Shown piece by piece: positions 19,621 through 29,092 of a stretch of 64,000 bases of DNA. Position 1 is the first letter of the stretch. Every line of letters starts with the position of its first letter. Origin of the DNA: Enterobacteriaceae bacterium RIT691. Lineage in GTDB: Bacteria > Pseudomonadota > Gammaproteobacteria > Enterobacterales > Enterobacteriaceae. Both the position numbers and the translations under genes were made by a program. The notes beneath the pieces are model-generated. The model made no database searches, had not been told where the DNA came from, and saw only the letters and a program-made list of their open reading frames with translations. Where the stretch lies: positions 310,001 through 374,000 of the forward strand of contig WJYM01000003.1 in NCBI GenBank assembly GCA_009668205.1, written 5' to 3'.

Positions 19621-20585
19621 TGCGTAAAGCCCAGGTCTATCGCTGGCAGATCCCCATGGATGCGGGAGTGGTTCTGCGGGAACGGCGACTCAAAACCCGC
19701 GACGGTCTGTTCATCTGGCTGAAAGACGGTGAAGCCGAAGGTTGGGGGGAAATCTCGCCTCTGCCGGGCTTTAGCGCTGAAACGCTGGACGAAGCACAAG
19801 CGGCGACGATAGCCTGGGTAAACGCGTGGCGAGCAGGTGCAGACCTCTCGCTGCCGGAATGGCCTTCCGTGGCATTTGGCCTGAGCTGCGCGCTGGCGGA
19901 GCTCAACGACGAACTGCCGCAGGAAGCCGATTACCGTGCCGCTCCGCTGTGTACGGGCGATCCGGATGAACTTTTTGCCGTGTTACAGGCGATGCCGGGT
20001 GACAAGGTGGCAAAGGTTAAAGTCGGGTTGTGGGAAGCCGTGCGCGATGGCATGGTGGTGAATCTGCTGCTGGAAGCGATCCCGGATCTGCATTTGCGTC
20101 TGGACGCTAACCGCGCCTGGACGCCGCTCAAAGCACAGCAGTTCGCCAAATACGTCAATCCGGACTATCGCCCACGCATTGCTTTTATCGAAGAACCCTG
20201 CAAGACCCGTGATGCGTCTCGTGTGTTTGCCCAGGAGACGGGCATTGCCATTGCCTGGGACGAAAGTCTGCGGGAAACCGATTTTACGTTCACCGCCGAA
20301 CCCGGCGTCAAGGCCGTGGTGATTAAACCCACCCTGACCGGCAGCCTGCAAAAGGTGCGCGAGCAGGTCGCCGCCGCGCATGCGCAGGGCTTAACGGCGG
20401 TGATCAGTTCCTCAATAGAGTCGAGCCTCGGCCTGACGCAGCTGGCACGAATTGCCGCGTGGCTAACGCCGCAAACGATGCCGGGCCTCGACACGCTCAA
20501 TCTGATGCAGGCGCAGTTAATCCGCCGTTGGCCGCAGAGCGAGCTGCCGTGTCTCGGCCAGGAGAATCTGGAACCGCTGCTATGA
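19620..20585 (+). CDS. menC: o-Succinylbenzoate synthase MenC
   Basis: A 321-residue enolase-superfamily enzyme that dehydrates SHCHC to o-succinylbenzoate. The catalytic KVKVGLW lysine, the metal ligands in [14 protein letters not shown] and AWDESL, and the second lysine in [10 protein letters not shown] are visible. The ATG overlaps the menB stop by one base and the stop overlaps the menE start, so menB, menC and menE are translationally coupled. Confidence 0.96.
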   Translation: MRKAQVYRWQIPMDAGVVLRERRLKTRDGLFIWLKDGEAEGWGEISPLPGFSAETLDEAQAATIAWVNAWRAGADLSLPEWPSVAFGLSCALAELNDELPQEADYRAAPLCTGDPDELFAVLQAMPGDKVAKVKVGLWEAVRDGMVVNLLLEAIPDLHLRLDANRAWTPLKAQQFAKYVNPDYRPRIAFIEEPCKTRDASRVFAQETGIAIAWDESLRETDFTFTAEPGVKAVVIKPTLTGSLQKVREQVAAAHAQGLTAVISSSIESSLGLTQLARIAAWLTPQTMPGLDTLNLMQAQLIRRWPQSELPCLGQENLEPLL

Positions 20586-21949
20586 TGTTTCAGGACTGGC
20601 CCTGGCGACACTGGTGCGCCGTGCGCCCTCAGGCGACGGCGTTACGTTTGGGTGATGAACAGGTCAGCTGGCAGCAGCTTTGCCAGCGCGTGGATGCTCT
20701 CGCCGCGGGATTCAGTGCGCAGGGCGTTAGCGCCGATCAAGGCGTGATGCTACGGGCGTACAACCAACCACACACCTTACTGGCCTGGCTGGCGCTGCTG
20801 CAGTGCGGCGCTCGCGTGCTGCCGGTTAACCCTCAGCATCCCCGCGAATTGATCGCCGCACTGTTACCGCAGTTTTCATTACATCACGCATTATTGCTCA
20901 CCGAGGAAGCGCCGTTTGTCGGGTTGACGTCACTCAGCCTTGAGGCGTCTGCGGGCGACGCTCACGCGCAATGGCAACCCGAGCGTCTGGCAACCATGAC
21001 GCTCACCTCAGGCTCCAGCGGTCTGCCGAAAGCCGCAGTGCATACGCTGGCGGCGCATCTGGCCAGTGCTGAGGGCGTACTGGCACTGATGCCTTTTGAT
21101 GAACATGATGACTGGCTGTTATCACTGCCGCTGTTTCACGTGTCGGGTCAGGGCATTCTCTGGCGCTGGCTGCTGCGTGGGGCACGCCTGACCGTGCGTG
21201 AGCGACTGCCGCTGGCGCAGATGCTGGAAGGGTGTACACACGCCTCGCTGGTGCCGACACAGCTCTGGCGTTTGCTGAATGAGGATGAACCGCTGTCGCT
21301 GAAATGTGTGTTACTCGGCGGTGCGGCTATTCCCGTGGAACTGGCTGAACAGTCACACGCCCACGGTATCCGTACGTTTTGTGGTTACGGTCTGACTGAG
21401 TTTGCCTCCACGGTGTGCGCCAAAGAGACGGACGGTGAGGCTGATGTCGGGTCGGCGCTGCCCGGCCGTGAAGTGAAGATCGTCGACGGAGAAATTTGGC
21501 TCAAAGCCAAAAGCATGGCGGCAGGCTACTGGCGCGAGGGTATATTGCAACCGCTGACGAATGCTGAAGGCTGGTTTGCTACCCGCGATCGCGGAGAGCT
21601 GCAGGATGGTCGCCTGAGCGTGCTGGGCCGCATGGATAATCTCTTTTTCTGCGGAGGGGAAGGGATCCAGCCCGAAGACGTTGAGCGGGTGATTGTGCGT
21701 CATCCGGCCATCGACCAGGTGTTCATCGTACCGCTCGATGATGCAGAATTTGGCCAGCGCCCCGTGGCGGTGGTGGAAGGAAGCGGTGAGTTTGACGTTG
21801 AGCAGATGCCCGACTGGGTGAAGGATAAACTGGCGAAGTTTCAGCAGCCCATTTACTGGCTGCTGTTGCCTGCCAGTCTGAAAACCGGCGGGATCAAAAT
21901 CTCCCGCCGGGCATTACAGGAGTGGGTTAATGCGACGCTTCGCGGTTAG
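20582..21949 (+). CDS. menE: o-Succinylbenzoate-CoA ligase MenE
   Basis: An adenylate-forming ligase of 455 residues that activates o-succinylbenzoate to its CoA thioester. The P-loop-like motif [11 protein letters not shown] (about residue 140), the [11 protein letters not shown] motif, ATRDRGEL and the C-terminal GGIKISRR with the catalytic lysine are present. The frame is open further upstream, but the ATG at 20582 overlaps the menC stop as ATGA and matches the E. coli N terminus. The stop codon overlaps that of tctA, on the other strand, by four bases. Confidence 0.95.
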   Translation: MMFQDWPWRHWCAVRPQATALRLGDEQVSWQQLCQRVDALAAGFSAQGVSADQGVMLRAYNQPHTLLAWLALLQCGARVLPVNPQHPRELIAALLPQFSLHHALLLTEEAPFVGLTSLSLEASAGDAHAQWQPERLATMTLTSGSSGLPKAAVHTLAAHLASAEGVLALMPFDEHDDWLLSLPLFHVSGQGILWRWLLRGARLTVRERLPLAQMLEGCTHASLVPTQLWRLLNEDEPLSLKCVLLGGAAIPVELAEQSHAHGIRTFCGYGLTEFASTVCAKETDGEADVGSALPGREVKIVDGEIWLKAKSMAAGYWREGILQPLTNAEGWFATRDRGELQDGRLSVLGRMDNLFFCGGEGIQPEDVERVIVRHPAIDQVFIVPLDDAEFGQRPVAVVEGSGEFDVEQMPDWVKDKLAKFQQPIYWLLLPASLKTGGIKISRRALQEWVNATLRG

Positions 21950-23460
21950 CTTGCCTCCGCAGCCGTTTTCCGCTGGCGCTTGCGAATCAGACGCAGCACC
22001 GGCGGAATAACAATCACCGCAATCGCCATCACCAGCAGCGTTTTCGCCACGCCGCTTTGCCACAGAATATCCACGCTGCCATTGCTGATAGAAAGTGCGC
22101 GGCGCAGGTTCTGCTCCAGCATCTCCCCCAGTACGAAGCCGAGGATCAGCGGTGACATCGGGAAGTGCATCTTACGCAGAATATAGCCAAGTACCCCCAG
22201 CCCGACCATCAGCACCAGATCAAAGGTGGTGCTATGCACCGCGTACACGCCGACGGCAGAAACAGCGGCAATGGTGGGCACCAGGAACCACAGCGGGATC
22301 GTGAGCATACGAGTGAACAGGCCAATCAGCGGAATGTTCATCACCAGCAGCATCACGTTAGCAATCAGCAGCGCGGCAATCAGCCCCCAGACGATATCCG
22401 GCTGTTCGGTGAACATGGCCGGACCGGGCGTGATGTTGTAGAGCGTCAGTGCCCCCATCATCACCGCCGTGGTGCCGGAGCCCGGAACGCCCAGCGTGAG
22501 CATCGGGATGAATGACCCGCAGGCTGAGGCATTGTTGGCGGCCTCCGGCGCCGCTACGCCGCGAATGTCGCCTTTGCCAAAGTTGCCACTCTTGCCGCTG
22601 ATTTTTTTCTCGGTCATATAGGTGATGGCGCTGGCAATGGTCGCCCCCGCCCCCGGCAGTACGCCGACAAAGAAACCAATCACTGAAGAGCGCAGCGTGG
22701 TGCCCACGCACTGAGATGCCTCTTTGGCGTTAAACAGCATGCGTCCGGTTTTGCGCACCAGCGTCTGTCCACTGCTGGTGCTTTCCAGCATCAGCAGGAT
22801 TTCCGACACCGAGAACAAACCGATGACCACCACAATAAACTGCACGCCGTCGGACAAATGGACACTGTCGAAGGTGAAGCGATATACCCCGGTGTTGGCA
22901 TCCACGCCCACCGTCGCCAGGCCCAGTCCAATCAGCGCTGCCAGAAAAGATTTCAGCGGATTTTGCGCCATCATGCTGCCAAGGCAGGCGATAGCAAACA
23001 CCATCAGGGCGAAATATTCAGCCGGACCAAATTTCAGCGACCATTGCGCCAGAATAGGGGCAAACAGAATAATGCCGAAGATGGCAACCAATGAGCCCAT
23101 AAACGAGCTGACGGCGGAAATCGACAGCGCCACACCACCCCGACCTTGCTGGGCCATGGGATAGCCGTCCAATGCCGTCATAATGGCCGCGGCATCGCCA
23201 GGCACGTTTAACAGAATCGAGGAGATGCGTCCGCCATATTCACAGCCGATATACACGGTAGCGAGCAGGATCAACGCAGATTCCGCTGGCAGATGCAGCG
23301 CAAAGGCCAGCGGCAGCAAAATCGCTACGCCGTTGATCGGACCCAGGCCAGGCAGCAGGCCGACGATGGTGCCGACGAAGCAGCCGATCAGGGCGATCAG
23401 CAAGTTTTCCGGGGTCATCGCCACGGCGAAACCCTGTGAAAGATAAATCCAGGTATCCAT
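21946..23460 (-). CDS. tctA: Tripartite tricarboxylate transporter, large permease TctA
   Basis: A 504-residue membrane protein with about eleven to twelve hydrophobic helices. The two family signatures are present: [18 protein letters not shown] near residue 35 and [20 protein letters not shown] near residue 265. TctA is the large permease of the TTT-family uptake system for citrate and related tricarboxylates, working with TctB and the periplasmic binder TctC. I chose the ATG at 23460, which has GGAG at a good distance, rather than an upstream GTG inside tctB. It lies 11 bases after tctB. Confidence 0.93.
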   Translation of the reverse strand: MDTWIYLSQGFAVAMTPENLLIALIGCFVGTIVGLLPGLGPINGVAILLPLAFALHLPAESALILLATVYIGCEYGGRISSILLNVPGDAAAIMTALDGYPMAQQGRGGVALSISAVSSFMGSLVAIFGIILFAPILAQWSLKFGPAEYFALMVFAIACLGSMMAQNPLKSFLAALIGLGLATVGVDANTGVYRFTFDSVHLSDGVQFIVVVIGLFSVSEILLMLESTSSGQTLVRKTGRMLFNAKEASQCVGTTLRSSVIGFFVGVLPGAGATIASAITYMTEKKISGKSGNFGKGDIRGVAAPEAANNASACGSFIPMLTLGVPGSGTTAVMMGALTLYNITPGPAMFTEQPDIVWGLIAALLIANVMLLVMNIPLIGLFTRMLTIPLWFLVPTIAAVSAVGVYAVHSTTFDLVLMVGLGVLGYILRKMHFPMSPLILGFVLGEMLEQNLRRALSISNGSVDILWQSGVAKTLLVMAIAVIVIPPVLRLIRKRQRKTAAEAS

Positions 23461-23471
23461 GAGCGTCTCCG

Positions 23472-23903
23472 TCAGTTCAGCCACGCGCCAACAGGCAGGG
23501 TGACATCCAGCAATTTATCAAAGGCATACCAGAGCAGAATGCCCAGTATCGCGCCAGAAACCCCCGCCGCCGGCAGCGTAGCCCCAAACAGCATGCCGAT
23601 GATGGCGGTCAGGACAGCGGTTGCCAGCGGGAAGCCCAGCCACTCAAATCCCCAAGCGTACATCAGCAGCACAATCACCATCACCAGCAGGCGTTGCAAC
23701 ACCTGACGATGCGGCCACTCCACCACATCCGGATGACGTAACAGCATGGCCACGGTACAGAACAGCATCAGCGCCAGAATGCCTAACGGAAACGGGCGCG
23801 GTCCGACGGGTTCGTAGCTGTACTCGCTGTGAAGTTGCCAGGCGACCAACAGGCCTCCGAGGCACAGCAACAGCCAGATCCCGGCAAAAATACGATCGCT
23901 CAT
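23472..23903 (-). CDS. tctB: Tripartite tricarboxylate transporter, small permease TctB
   Basis: A 143-residue protein with four predicted membrane helices, typical of the small TctB subunit of TTT transporters. The family is poorly conserved in sequence; position between tctC and tctA and the helix pattern make the call. Twelve bases separate it from tctC. Confidence 0.9.
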   Translation of the reverse strand: MSDRIFAGIWLLLCLGGLLVAWQLHSEYSYEPVGPRPFPLGILALMLFCTVAMLLRHPDVVEWPHRQVLQRLLVMVIVLLMYAWGFEWLGFPLATAVLTAIIGMLFGATLPAAGVSGAILGILLWYAFDKLLDVTLPVGAWLN

Positions 23904-23915
23904 CGTGCCTCCGGC

Positions 23916-24896
23916 TTACTTGGCCAGACCAAAGTACTTGGCCTGCTCGCGATAGTCGGTGACCTGCTGCTTCACGTAGGTATCAAGCGCTTTGCCGTTC
24001 ATGTTGAACTCAAACAGGCCGCGCAGATCGCGCTGCTTTTTGAACTCTTCGGTCTGCTGCAGCTTCTGGAAGGTGTCGACCCACCAGGTGTACTCGGCAT
24101 CGCTCACTTTGGGGCCGACATAGAAGCCACGAATAATCGGCCAGACCAGGTCGTAACCCTGCTCTTTCGCGGTGGGGACATCGGCTAGCTGGCCTGGCAG
24201 GCGATTTTCAGAGAACACCGCCAGCACGCGAATTTTATCGCCCTGCAGGTACGGCACCATTTCACTGAGATCGCCGGAAACGGCCTGAACGTGGTTACCC
24301 ATCAGCGCCGTCACGGGCTCGCCGCCGCCTTCGAAGGCGACATAGCGCATTTTATGCGGATCGACGCTGGCCGTTTGCGCCAGTTTCGCGGCCTTCATCC
24401 AGTCCTGACTGCCAATGGACGCGCCTGCGCCAATCACCACTTTATTCGGGTCCTGTTCCATCGCCGTTAGCAGATCTTTCAGTGACTTCCACGGCGAATC
24501 GCTGCGCACGGCAATCATGCCGTAATCGGTCCCGACGCTGGCCAGCCAGCGCACATCATCCACGTTATAGCGGCCAAATTTGCCCTGCGACAGGTTGAGT
24601 AATGAACCGCCGGAGAAGGCGACAACCGTCCCCGCTTCAGCCGGACGCTGCGCCACGATGGCGTTATAGGCCACGGCACCCACGCCACCCGGCATATAGG
24701 TCACGCGCATCGGTTTCTCGATGGCTTTGGTCTCCAGCAGGCTGACCTGAATCAGCTTACAGGTCAGGTCAAAACCCCCGCCGGGCTTGGCCGGGGCGAT
24801 ACATTCAGTCCGCCCGGGCGCTTCCACCGCCAGGGCGTGTGCGCTGCCAAGCAGCAGGGCAGAGGCAGTCAGTGTCTTCAGGATCTGTTTTTTCAT
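23916..24896 (-). CDS. tctC: Tricarboxylate-binding periplasmic protein TctC
   Basis: A 326-residue extracytoplasmic solute-binding protein of the Bug/TctC family. A signal peptide is visible (about residues 1-23, KTLTASALLLGSAHALA), and family segments follow, such as APAKPGGGFDLTCK, MPGGVGAVAYN and FSGGSLLNLSQGKFG. It captures citrate or a related tricarboxylate for TctAB. The ATG has GAGGAA upstream. It is first in the tctCBA operon, which is divergent from tctDE. Confidence 0.94.
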   Translation of the reverse strand: MKKQILKTLTASALLLGSAHALAVEAPGRTECIAPAKPGGGFDLTCKLIQVSLLETKAIEKPMRVTYMPGGVGAVAYNAIVAQRPAEAGTVVAFSGGSLLNLSQGKFGRYNVDDVRWLASVGTDYGMIAVRSDSPWKSLKDLLTAMEQDPNKVVIGAGASIGSQDWMKAAKLAQTASVDPHKMRYVAFEGGGEPVTALMGNHVQAVSGDLSEMVPYLQGDKIRVLAVFSENRLPGQLADVPTAKEQGYDLVWPIIRGFYVGPKVSDAEYTWWVDTFQKLQQTEEFKKQRDLRGLFEFNMNGKALDTYVKQQVTDYREQAKYFGLAK

Positions 24897-24908
24897 TTTT
24901 TATTCCTC

Positions 24909-24926
24909 ACGCCGGTGAACCGGCGT
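24909..24926 (-). promoter_or_regulatory. Hairpin in the tctC leader
   Basis: ACGCCGG and CCGGCGT form a perfect 7-bp GC-rich stem with a four-base loop that ends right next to the tctC ribosome site. It could affect translation start or transcript stability; that is inference. Confidence 0.35.
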
Positions 24927-24999
24927 AGTGGGTAGAGGTATTTTTTGTTTCTGTGAACCCGCATGTAGCAGTTCAGTTGCGTGATTGTTAAAACAGTAA

Positions 25000-25019
25000 C
25001 CTTTCATTTTCCTTTCAAT
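25000..25019 (+). promoter_or_regulatory. Direct repeats upstream of tctD, candidate TctD boxes
   Basis: CCTTTCATT and CCTTTCAAT occur in tandem with an 11-base period, about one helical turn. This is the usual arrangement of OmpR-family response-regulator sites. They lie between the divergent tctC and tctD genes, 27 bases before the tctD start. Confidence 0.4.
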
Positions 25020-25045
25020 GCGGCATCAACTTTACAGGATGTGAT

Positions 25046-25720
25046 ATGCGTCTCTTATTAGCGGAAGATAACCGTGAGCTGGCTCACTGGCTGGAGAAAG
25101 CATTAGTGCAAGGGGGATTTGCCGTGGACTCCGTTTTTGACGGCAAAGCGGCTGACCATCTGCTGCAAAGCGAAACCTATGCGCTGGCGGTTTTGGACAT
25201 CGGCATGCCTGGCCTCGATGGCCTTGAAGTGGTACAGCGCCTGCGTCGCCGCGGGCAGACCGTGCCGGTGCTGCTCCTGACGGCCAGAAGTACCGTGGCG
25301 GAACGGGTGATTGGCCTGAATGCCGGGGCCGACGATTATCTGCCGAAGCCGTTTGAACTGGAAGAACTGGACGCCCGTTTGCGAGCCCTGCTGCGCCGCA
25401 GCGAAGGACAGGTGCAGGAACGCCAGCAGCTCGGGGAGCTGATGCTGCATGATGACGGCTATTTTGTGCTGAAGGGGCAGGCGCTGGCGCTGACGCCGCG
25501 TGAGCATGCGCTGTTGACGGTGCTGATGTATCGCCGCCAGCGGCCGGTTTCTCGTCAGCAGCTTTTTGAACAGGTGTTCAGCCTGAATGATGATGTGAGT
25601 CCGGACAGTATTGAGCTTTACATTCATCGCCTGCGCAAGAAATTACAGGAAAGTGATGTGCGGATCACCACGCTGCGCGGCCTGGGCTATGTGTTGGAGC
25701 GTGGTAATGAAGTGGCGTAA
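25046..25720 (+). CDS. tctD: Response regulator TctD (OmpR family)
   Basis: A 224-residue transcription factor. The receiver domain (residues 1-115) has the acidic pair Glu7-Asp8, the phosphoacceptor Asp51 in AVLDIGMPG, Thr79 in LLTARS and the conserved lysine in YLPKPFEL. The winged-helix DNA-binding domain (about 125-220) ends in the family's RLRKKL...TLRGLGYVL. It is expected to activate tctCBA in response to tricarboxylates through TctE. Its 3' end overlaps the start of tctE. Confidence 0.94.
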   Translation: MRLLLAEDNRELAHWLEKALVQGGFAVDSVFDGKAADHLLQSETYALAVLDIGMPGLDGLEVVQRLRRRGQTVPVLLLTARSTVAERVIGLNAGADDYLPKPFELEELDARLRALLRRSEGQVQERQQLGELMLHDDGYFVLKGQALALTPREHALLTVLMYRRQRPVSRQQLFEQVFSLNDDVSPDSIELYIHRLRKKLQESDVRITTLRGLGYVLERGNEVA

Positions 25721-27116
25721 ACCGCAGTCGCTGTTTGCTCAGCTGCTGATTTTTCTCGGTTTGCCGCTGCTGCTGCTTTGGGGATTATCGGCTTTTAACA
25801 GCTATGTCAGTGCCTTGCAGGCGGCGACTCAGGCTTACGATCGCACGCTGCTCTCCTCGGCCCGAACGATTTCAGAACGGCTTGGCGTGCATCATGGTCG
25901 GCTGGTGGTCAATGTCCCCTGGGTGGTCCTCGACAGTTTCGAGCTCAACATGAACGACCGCCTGTATTACAAAGTCGTTGATCCGGCGGGAAAAGTGATT
26001 TCAGGCTATGACGATTTACCGGCCATGCCGCCTTCCACGTCCCGTACCGCACTCTACCCGGCGCTGGCCTGGTTCTATCACACGGAATTTCGCGGGCAGG
26101 CCATTCGGGTGGCAAAGCTGCTGCAACCGATAAACGAGGGCGGGATCAGTGGGATGGCGGAGATTTACGTGGCAGAAACGCTACAATCACGACGTTACCT
26201 GGCTCACCAACTGCTGTTGTCCTCGCTCACTACACAGGGAATGCTGGTGCTGTTGACGCTGGCTCTGGCCGGAACGCTGCTGCGGCGCGTGCTGCGTCCC
26301 ATGCGCCAACTTTCCGGGATTATGGTTCGCCGTGAACCGGGCCTGTTGACGCCATTGCCCAATCTGCTGCCCTGGTCGGAAACGCGGCTGTTGATGGTCG
26401 CCTTCAACCGTTATCTGGAGCGCCTGAGAGGCCTGATTGCCCGCCAGGAGCGCTTCAGCGCCGATGCTTCACACCAGCTTAAAACCCCGCTCGCTATCCT
26501 TAAAACGCAGGTGTCCGTTGCCCTTGCCAGCGAGCAGCCGCAGGCCTGGCGCGAAAGTCTGCAGGCGATGAGCGTCACGCTGGATAACACTGTTTTGCTG
26601 ACCGAACGGCTTTTACAGCTCTCGGCGGTGAAGCAAAAAGAGCAGGGAGAGCGACATTTCTTAGCCGTGGATGTGCATGACATCGTCCAGCAGTGCTGTT
26701 TTTCCCGGTTGGCTCAGGCGCGTAGCAAACAGATTGATCTCGGTTATGAGGGCGCGCTGCGGCCGGTTTTTGTCGAGGGAGATGCGCTGTTGCTGGGAGA
26801 ACTGTGCGCCAATCTGGTCGATAACGCACTGAAATATACCCCGGTTGCCGGTACCGTCACGGTCACGCTCCGGGAGGTGGGCGAGGCCGTTTACCTTGAC
26901 GTAGAAGACAGCGGCCCTGGCATCGATGACAGGCAAATAAATCAAGCGCTTCAGCCTTTTCAGCGGCTGGATAATGTCGGGGCTGAAGCGGGGGCCGGCC
27001 TCGGACTGGCGCTGGTCAATGATATTGCCCGTTTGCACCGTTCTCATCCGCAGCTCACCCGCAGCCAGGCATTAGGGGGGCTGCATGTCAGCGTTCGCCT
27101 GCTGCAGGCAAAGTAA
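25707..27116 (+). CDS. tctE: Sensor histidine kinase TctE
   Basis: A 469-residue sensor kinase with an N-terminal membrane helix (about 12-35), a periplasmic sensor domain, a second helix (about 165-190) and a kinase core. The phosphorylated His256 lies in DASHQLKTPLA, with the N box (ENLVDNALKY-like, CANLVDNALKYTP) and the G boxes DSGPGID and GAGLGLALV. The ATG at 25707 overlaps the tctD 3' end by 14 bases and matches the known TctE N-terminal style; the frame is open further upstream inside tctD. Confidence 0.93.
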   Translation: MKWRKPQSLFAQLLIFLGLPLLLLWGLSAFNSYVSALQAATQAYDRTLLSSARTISERLGVHHGRLVVNVPWVVLDSFELNMNDRLYYKVVDPAGKVISGYDDLPAMPPSTSRTALYPALAWFYHTEFRGQAIRVAKLLQPINEGGISGMAEIYVAETLQSRRYLAHQLLLSSLTTQGMLVLLTLALAGTLLRRVLRPMRQLSGIMVRREPGLLTPLPNLLPWSETRLLMVAFNRYLERLRGLIARQERFSADASHQLKTPLAILKTQVSVALASEQPQAWRESLQAMSVTLDNTVLLTERLLQLSAVKQKEQGERHFLAVDVHDIVQQCCFSRLAQARSKQIDLGYEGALRPVFVEGDALLLGELCANLVDNALKYTPVAGTVTVTLREVGEAVYLDVEDSGPGIDDRQINQALQPFQRLDNVGAEAGAGLGLALVNDIARLHRSHPQLTRSQALGGLHVSVRLLQAK

Positions 27117-27183
27117 TTTCTTGATGTGGTGGTTTCAGGAAGCAACTGGTTACAATCCTGTAGCAAATCACCATTTTAGTGCA

Positions 27184-27211
27184 TTGATTCCTGAGTATTC
27201 GGCAGTACAAT
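27184..27211 (+). promoter_or_regulatory. Predicted promoter of yfaZ
   Basis: TTGATT (27184-27189) and TACAAT (27206-27211) are separated by 16 bases, about 50 bases before the yfaZ ATG. The 10-mer TACAATCCTG that includes the -10 element also occurs at 27151-27160. Confidence 0.45.
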
Positions 27212-27261
27212 CCTGCACCTTAGGGAAAAATATTACTTTGTGTTTGCGGGAACGTTAAAAA

Positions 27262-27804
27262 ATGAAAAAAAGTATTATCTCCGGCCTGTTCGGGTTGATG
27301 TTTGTCTCGGCTGCGGCCAATGCGATCAGTGTTAGCGGTGAAGCAGGTGAGCACTTTACTAACCTCGGCGTCGGCTTCGGTACAGAATCCTCCGGTCTTG
27401 CGCTGACCGGCGACTGGACGCACAGCGATAACGACGGCGACGTTGCGGGTATCGGTGTGGGTCTGAATATTCCTCTGGGGCCGTTTATCGCGACCGTCGG
27501 CGGGAAAGGTGTCTATACCAACCCGAAAGATGGTGACGAAGGTTATGCGGCTGCGGTGGGTGGTGGTCTGCAGTGGAAGATTGGCGACAGCTTCCGTCTG
27601 TTTGGCGAGTACTACTACTCTCCGGATTCTCTCTCCAGCGGTATTGAGAGCTATCAGGAAGCCAACGCAGGGGCCAGTTGGACTATCATGCGTCCAATCA
27701 GCATTAAAGCCGGTTACCGCTATCTGAGCCTGGCAGGCAAAGACGGTCACCCTGACAATACCCTTGCCGATGGTCCATACGTGGGCGTCAGCGCGGCATT
27801 CTAA
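27262..27804 (+). CDS. yfaZ: YfaZ family outer-membrane protein
   Basis: A 180-residue protein with a signal peptide (about residues 1-21, cut after ANA) and alternating beta-strand patterns ending in GPYVGVSAAF, with a terminal phenylalanine as in outer-membrane barrels. It matches the YfaZ family in length and sequence. The function is unknown. It sits upstream of yfaY as in E. coli and is followed by an intrinsic terminator. Confidence 0.92.
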   Translation: MKKSIISGLFGLMFVSAAANAISVSGEAGEHFTNLGVGFGTESSGLALTGDWTHSDNDGDVAGIGVGLNIPLGPFIATVGGKGVYTNPKDGDEGYAAAVGGGLQWKIGDSFRLFGEYYYSPDSLSSGIESYQEANAGASWTIMRPISIKAGYRYLSLAGKDGHPDNTLADGPYVGVSAAF

Positions 27805-27811
27805 GTTCTCC

Positions 27812-27838
27812 GGCGCGATGTCCTGTCGCGCCTGTTTT
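27812..27838 (+). terminator. Intrinsic terminator of yfaZ
   Basis: GGCGCGA (27812-27818) pairs with TCGCGCC (27826-27832) around a seven-base loop, followed by TGTTTT. Confidence 0.7.
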
Positions 27839-27892
27839 CCCTTTCCCGTCAGTCCGCTATAGTAAATCGTCCTCAATTTCCGGAGAAGAACG

Positions 27893-29092
27893 ATGCTAAA
27901 CGTGGAAATGCTGTCTACGGGCGACGAAGTCCTGCATGGTCAAATCACCGATACCAATGCGGCCTGGCTTGCCGACTACTTTTTTGAGCAAGGATTACCG
28001 CTGACCCGCCGCAATACCGTGGGTGACAGCCTCGACTCGCTGGTGTCCATCCTGCGTGAACGCAGTGAATATGCAGATATTCTGATCGTCAACGGTGGGC
28101 TTGGGCCGACCAGTGACGACCTCAGCGCCTTAGCGGCCGCCACGGCAAAAGGCGAAGAGCTGGTGCTGCATGAAGCCTGGCTCAGCCAAATGGAGCGCTT
28201 TTTCAGCGAACGCGGCAGAGTCATGGCGCCGAGTAATCGCAAACAGGCGGAAATTCCGGCGAGTGCCGAATTGATTGATAACCCGGTAGGAACGGCGTGC
28301 GGCTTTGCCGTGCAGCTCAACCGCTGCCTGATGTTCTTCACCCCGGGGGTGCCCTCCGAGTTCAAAGTGATGGTCACCCAGGAAATTATGCCGCGTTTAC
28401 GCCAGCGGTTTAGCTTCCCGGAACCGCCGTTGTGCCTGCGTCTGACCACGTTTGGCCGTTCTGAAAGTGACCTGGCACAAAGCCTGGATCCGCTGACGTT
28501 GCCGCCGGGTGTCACCATGGGCTATCGCTCTTCGATGCCGATCATTGAACTCAAGCTGACCGGCCCGGCGGCAGAGCGCGAAGCGATGCTGAAACTGTGG
28601 CCGGAAGTCCGGCGCGTGGCCGGGGAAAGCCTGATTTTTGAAGGAACAGAGGGGTTGCCTGCGCAGATAGCTCGCGAACTGCAGGCGCGTAACCTGGGGC
28701 TGACGCTCAGCGAACAGTTCACCTCCGGGCTGATTGCGCTGCAGCTTGGTCGTGAAAATGCGCCACTGCTGGCGAGCGAAGTCGCGCCTTCTCAGGAAGA
28801 AACGCTGGCACAAACGGCACACTGGGCGGCTGAACGCCGCACCCGGCACTTCGCGGGCCTGGCATTAGCGGTCAGCGGCCTGGAACAGGATCATCTCAAC
28901 TTTGCCCTCGCAACGCCTGAAGGGACACATGCCCTGCGGGTGAAATTCAATACCTCCCGCCACAGCTTAGCGCTGCGTCAGGAAGTCTGCGCCATGATGG
29001 CGTTGAACATTTTGCGTCGCTGGCTGAACGACAAGCCGGTTGCCAGCGAGCACGGTTGGATTAATGTGGTGGAGTCTCAGTTCCTGCCTTAA
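27893..29092 (+). CDS. yfaY: CinA-like protein YfaY
   Basis: A 399-residue CinA-family protein related to nicotinamide-nucleotide amidases. The N-terminal COG1058 (MoaB/MogA-like) domain is clear: MLSTGDEVLHGQITDTNAAWL, VNGGLGPTSDDLS and FFTPGVPSEF. The C-terminal CinA domain is diverged; E. coli YfaY is reported to lack the deamidase activity. The ribosome site CCGGAGAAGAACG precedes the ATG. It converges on glpC, and the two stop codons overlap by four bases. Confidence 0.92.
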   Translation: MLNVEMLSTGDEVLHGQITDTNAAWLADYFFEQGLPLTRRNTVGDSLDSLVSILRERSEYADILIVNGGLGPTSDDLSALAAATAKGEELVLHEAWLSQMERFFSERGRVMAPSNRKQAEIPASAELIDNPVGTACGFAVQLNRCLMFFTPGVPSEFKVMVTQEIMPRLRQRFSFPEPPLCLRLTTFGRSESDLAQSLDPLTLPPGVTMGYRSSMPIIELKLTGPAAEREAMLKLWPEVRRVAGESLIFEGTEGLPAQIARELQARNLGLTLSEQFTSGLIALQLGRENAPLLASEVAPSQEETLAQTAHWAAERRTRHFAGLALAVSGLEQDHLNFALATPEGTHALRVKFNTSRHSLALRQEVCAMMALNILRRWLNDKPVASEHGWINVVESQFLP

